Positions 6,713 to 9,548 of a stretch of 9,548 bases of DNA are shown one piece after another (within the stretch, counting starts at the first letter, position 1; the number at the start of each line of letters is the position of its first letter). The DNA comes from Bacteroidota bacterium. Lineage in GTDB: Bacteria > Bacteroidota > Bacteroidia > Bacteroidales > VadinHA17. A program made the position numbers and the translations under genes. The notes beneath the pieces are model-generated. The model was not told the DNA's origin. It made no database searches and saw only the letters and a program-made list of their open reading frames with translations. The DNA lies in NCBI GenBank assembly GCA_022711195.1, contig JAKLFN010000077.1, positions 1 to 9,548 of the forward strand, in the 5' to 3' direction.

Positions 6713-8854
6713 ATGAAAAAGCTATTTACCATTTTAACTATTGTTTTACTGTCCATTATCAGCTACTCCCAGGCACCACAGAAGCTGAGCTACCAGGCAG
6801 TGATCAGGAACAACAGCGGACAGATGGTTACAAACCATGCTGTGGGGATAAGGGCCACCATTCTGCAGGGATCACCTTCAGGAAGCGTGGTTTACCAGGA
6901 GACTTTCAATTCACTCACAAATGGCAACGGACTTGTCAGTATTGAAATTGGAGGAGGTACGCTGGTATCAGGGAACTTCTCCACTATAAACTGGGCTTCA
7001 GGTTCGTACTACCTGAGAACTGAAACCGATCCGTCAGGTGGAACAAGCTATACTATTTCGGGAACCAGCCAGCTAATAAGTGTACCATATGCTTTGCATG
7101 CAAAAAATGCTGCGAGTTACACCGAGACAGATCCTGTCTTTGGAGCAGCGCCGGCAAAAGCCATAACAAGCGGATTAATTACCAACTGGAATACCGCTTA
7201 TGGCTGGGGTAATCATGCAGGACTTTACAGACCTGTATCATATGTTCCGGCATGGAGTGAAATTACTTCTAAGCCTACAACTGTTTCAGGATACGGAATT
7301 TCTGATGCGGTTACTCTTGCCGGGGATCAGACTATATCGGGGACTAAAAGGATAACTAGTGATTTATTTATAAATGATTTAACTTTTGGGAAAGGTAATG
7401 GCAATAAATTTACCAATACTGCAATTGGCTTCCAGGCTCTTTTTACAAATGGCGATTCTGGGAATGATAATACTGCGTTAGGTTATCATTCTCTTTTTAG
7501 TAATTTAACTGGAGAAAATAACACAGCATTGGGATGCATAGCTTTAGTTTCAAATTCTTCAGGTTCATTCAATACATCTGTAGGCAGCCTTACACTTCAA
7601 AATTTGAAAATTGGATCAGCTAATACTGCTATTGGTAGTGGTGCAGGTTATGGTTCCTTGGGGAATAATAATGTTTTTATTGGATACTTGGCAGGTATGC
7701 ATGAAACGGGATCAAATAAATTATTAATTGATAGTCGACAAAGAACGAATGAAGCGGATGCAAGAGCAAAGGCATTAATCTATGGTGTATTTGATACAAG
7801 TCCTGCAAATCAGTATCTTACTATCAATGGTAATATGACTGTAACCGGGAACTCCAGTGTTAAGGGTAATCTGCAGGTTGGAAACTCTGCCGGTCCGATT
7901 ACTTCAAACTGGTGGGAATTCGGTTCCGATACCAATAATGGTACAGCAATTGATTTTCATAGCAACACTTCAACAACGGATTACAGTTCAAGGATATACC
8001 GTTTACCCGGAGATAATGCAGAATTTCAGTTAGTTAATGCGGGGACTGGTAATCTTGTTTTTTATACTGCCAACACTTCACGAATGACTATTACCGGGAC
8101 AGGAAATGTAGGTATAGGTACAGCAACCCCTTCTTACATGCTGGATGTCAACGGAGAGGTAACCTCAAGATCATTAAATAGTTTCAGATTACGGGGAACC
8201 AGTTACAGCACATTATTGAGAAAAGACAACACCGATTTTTATATACTGCTGACAAATGCAGGAGACCCTGATGGAACCTGGAATGGCTTAAGGCCTTTAC
8301 AAATTAACCTCGCAACCGGGAATACTTACATTGGTAAGGCATTAACTGTTCTTCATGAAGGGAATGTTGGAATAGGAACAACAACTCCGGGAACAAAACT
8401 GGCAATTTCCGGATTAACTGGTAGCGTTGCAGGTAGTCAATTGATTATAAATGGCGGAAATGTTTACTTCCTCGGTTCAACACGGGATATAAAAGACAAT
8501 ATCCAGCCTCTCAACGATGATTTTAGCAAGATACTTAATGCCAGCCCGGTCTCCTTCACCGACAAAGCTACAGGAATGGCAGGGATAGGATATATAGCGG
8601 AAGATTTTGAGGATGCAGGGTTGCAAAACCTGTTGGTTTATGAGAACGGGAAACTTGTTTCGCTGAGGTATGATCTGATAAGTGTATATAATCTGGAGGT
8701 TATCAAGAAACAGGAAGAACAATTAGAGATTCAGAGGAGTTTAAATGAGGAACAGCAGAGAAAAATAGAAGAACAACAGAAATTTATAGAGGATCAGCAG
8801 AAGCAGATAGATGAAATCAAGCAAATCCTGAAATCTTTAAAGCAGGCTAAATAG
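6713..8854 (+). CDS. Secreted fibre/adhesin-like protein with S74 chaperone (fibre gene 2, longer paralogue)
   Basis: This 713-residue paralogue of fibre gene 1 has a signal peptide 1-20, the same N-terminal domain and linker (residues 39-204 are identical in both proteins), then a different middle. It has only about six 'NTAxG' units, starting at 235, 253, 270, 287, 304 and 320. A region of about 190 residues (about 370-560), mostly absent from gene 1, contains 'YLTINGNMTVTG', 'GNVGIGTATPSYMLDVNG' and a second 'GNVGIGTTTPGTKL', typical of tail-spike and tail-fibre shafts. The S74-like chaperone follows with Ser589 and Lys594, 'GIGYIAEDFE' at 624-633, and an extended coiled coil at about 660-708. 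In characterised S74 proteins the chaperone trimerises the fibre and cuts itself off before the Ser. A surface location is expected. Its target is unknown; phage origin is possible, but no phage genes flank it. Confidence 0.8.
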   Translation: MKKLFTILTIVLLSIISYSQAPQKLSYQAVIRNNSGQMVTNHAVGIRATILQGSPSGSVVYQETFNSLTNGNGLVSIEIGGGTLVSGNFSTINWASGSYYLRTETDPSGGTSYTISGTSQLISVPYALHAKNAASYTETDPVFGAAPAKAITSGLITNWNTAYGWGNHAGLYRPVSYVPAWSEITSKPTTVSGYGISDAVTLAGDQTISGTKRITSDLFINDLTFGKGNGNKFTNTAIGFQALFTNGDSGNDNTALGYHSLFSNLTGENNTALGCIALVSNSSGSFNTSVGSLTLQNLKIGSANTAIGSGAGYGSLGNNNVFIGYLAGMHETGSNKLLIDSRQRTNEADARAKALIYGVFDTSPANQYLTINGNMTVTGNSSVKGNLQVGNSAGPITSNWWEFGSDTNNGTAIDFHSNTSTTDYSSRIYRLPGDNAEFQLVNAGTGNLVFYTANTSRMTITGTGNVGIGTATPSYMLDVNGEVTSRSLNSFRLRGTSYSTLLRKDNTDFYILLTNAGDPDGTWNGLRPLQINLATGNTYIGKALTVLHEGNVGIGTTTPGTKLAISGLTGSVAGSQLIINGGNVYFLGSTRDIKDNIQPLNDDFSKILNASPVSFTDKATGMAGIGYIAEDFEDAGLQNLLVYENGKLVSLRYDLISVYNLEVIKKQEEQLEIQRSLNEEQQRKIEEQQKFIEDQQKQIDEIKQILKSLKQAK

Positions 8855-8858
8855 CACA

Positions 8859-8972
8859 AGCCACGCAAGTGGCTGAAATCCAATAACCCTGGATGCAGCC
8901 AGGGGCGAAAGCTCACCTTTGATCTCAGAACCCGGAGAGGTTAGATAAAGGAATCTCATAATTATTGATAAT
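8859..8972. repeat. Repeat R2, copy 5 (diverged), directly after fibre gene 2
   Basis: It starts four bases after the TAG at 8852-8854. The first stem agccac/gtggct is intact (8859-8864/8869-8874). The second has changed sequence but still pairs, as ccctgg/ccaggg. The third is reduced to aacc…ggtt. It is the most divergent copy, marking the outer edge of the array. It is a probable terminator for fibre gene 2. Confidence 0.75.
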
Positions 8973-9150
8973 GTACTTTCTTTGCTTCTCCAAAGAAAGT
9001 ACCAAAGAAAGGAGCCCACGGGCGATAAGTTTACCCTCAGCCTCTGCCCGCTACACGGGCCGGCCCTGGCTGGCCTCCCGCCACGGATTCGGGTAAACTT
9101 CGCACAGCCCGTGGACAGCCTACGCACAGGGCCGTTACAAAGGACTTGCT
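8973..9150. repeat. Repeat R1, copy 4
   Basis: It has the intact opening hairpin (8973-8984/8991-9002) and the GC-rich body with the conserved 'gcccgtggacagcc…cacagggcc' end. The inner stem has two mismatches plus a 'ggattc' change. No S or R2 segment follows; similarity to the array stops near 9150. Confidence 0.8.
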
Positions 9151-9467
9151 GAAATCAAATTCCTTAAACTTCACGCTTACGTTTATTCCGTGGTGGCAGG
9201 AACATGTCACCCCTACGGGGTTCAGGATTTGATAGGAATATGCCTGTTACTACAAACATATCACTGCTAAGCGGTTAAGGATCTAAAGAGAATACCTGCG
9301 GCTACAAACATGTAACTGCTTAACGGTTAATGATATTATGAAAATACCTGCAGCGACAAAAATATCGGCTCAAATCGGCCAGGTATACTCAGTGTATGAT
9401 TGAATTTAAGGTTACATATTCCGCTTTTATTTTAGTATCGGTTTCCTATGATAATAATGATTTATGT
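9151..9467. other. Non-coding region with small hairpin and three degenerate ~53-bp repeats
   Basis: No credible gene was found. It contains an acccc-tac-ggggt hairpin (9209-9221). Three degenerate direct repeats begin with 'aata(c/t)' and a 'cctg' shortly after (about 9237, 9291 and 9343). They share 'ctacaaacat' or 'cgacaaaaat' and a 'ctgcttaacggttaa'-like end, the third being incomplete. Confidence 0.5.
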
Positions 9468-9500
9468 TTTGCATTATTTATCATAAAATGATTATATTTG
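9468..9500 (+). promoter_or_regulatory. Bacteroidota-type promoter for the gene at the right edge
   Basis: TTTG (9468-9471), 21 bp, then TATATTTG (9493-9500) matches both boxes of the Bacteroidota consensus, and an ATG follows 23 bp later. An imperfect inverted repeat (atgataataatg at 9448-9459 against cattatttatcat at 9472-9484) overlaps the -33 element and spacer and could be an operator. Confidence 0.6.
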
Positions 9501-9523
9501 CAAAATAGAGTACAAATATTTCT

Positions 9524-9548
9524 ATGGGAAGAAGTAACAATTACCTTT
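9524..9548 (+). CDS. Start of an unidentified gene, cut by the window edge
   Basis: The ATG at 9524 opens a frame reading MGRSNNYL before the sequence ends. The call rests on the strong promoter just upstream, not on protein similarity. Eight residues are too few to assign a family. Confidence 0.4.

Noticed and set aside
4354..8854. Prophage tail-fibre module or diversity-generating retroelement
   Set aside because: The fibre domains are phage-like, but no other phage gene, reverse transcriptase or template/variable repeat pair is visible, and both proteins carry signal peptides with a Bacteroidota N-terminal domain.
3487..9150. Integron cassette array with attC sites
   Set aside because: The gene-plus-palindrome layout is suggestive, but no RYYYAAC/GTTRRRY core pairs were found and no integrase is present; tandem duplication explains the order.
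3487..9150. CRISPR array
   Set aside because: The repeats are long, irregularly spaced, separated by genes or conserved spacer S, and no unique spacers of equal length occur.

Overview
The window looks like accessory chromosome from a member of the Bacteroidota. Three things support this. Several upstream regions carry the TAnnTTTG -7 box of that phylum, with a TTG or TTTG about 20 bp further upstream. Two secreted proteins begin with an 'APQKLSYQAV…' domain characteristic of Bacteroidota surface proteins. The intergenic DNA is AT-rich and full of 'ccacaaagg' hairpins and short GC-rich palindromes. A Marinilabiliales/Prolixibacteraceae-like source is possible but is only a guess. No phage structural genes, integrase, transposase or reverse transcriptase is visible.

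Left part (1-3466): a long imperfect inverted repeat (24-194) and a compact palindrome (228-271) precede an aspartate/glutamate racemase-family gene (306-1037). That gene is broken by an in-frame TAA at codon 130, but the rest of the protein stays readable in the same frame. Convergent to it on the minus strand lies a YhhN-type membrane protein (putative lysoplasmalogenase, 1147-1827). A second 'ccacaaagg' inverted repeat (about 1921-2025) separates it from a divergently transcribed GH27 alpha-galactosidase-like probable lipoprotein (2108-3466).

Right part (3467-9150): two paralogous fibre/adhesin genes (4354-6120 and 6713-8854) in tandem. Each encodes a signal peptide, a conserved N-terminal domain, a tail-fibre-like linker, a variable run of about 17-residue 'NTAxG' repeats, an S74-type intramolecular chaperone with a conserved Ser-(4)-Lys pair, and a C-terminal coiled coil. 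The ends are strongly conserved between the copies and the middles differ. Each gene has its own copy of the same promoter region. Three intergenic repeat families frame the genes: R1 (4 copies, about 180-205 bp), spacer S (3 copies, about 70 bp) and R2 (5 copies, about 95 bp plus a 20-bp tail). The order is R1-S-R2 / R1-S-R2-promoter-gene1-R2 / R1-S-R2-promoter-gene2-R2 / R1. The array is best read as a tandem duplication of a self-contained cassette of about 2.36 kb whose receptor-exposed middle has since diverged or been swapped.

Right end (9151-9548): non-coding DNA with a small GC hairpin and three degenerate repeats of about 53 bp. It is followed by a well-formed promoter and the first codons of a gene that runs off the window.

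The left genes (racemase remnant, lipid enzyme, glycosidase) do not form an obvious pathway with each other or with the fibre array. The fibre cassette array is the feature of greatest interest.
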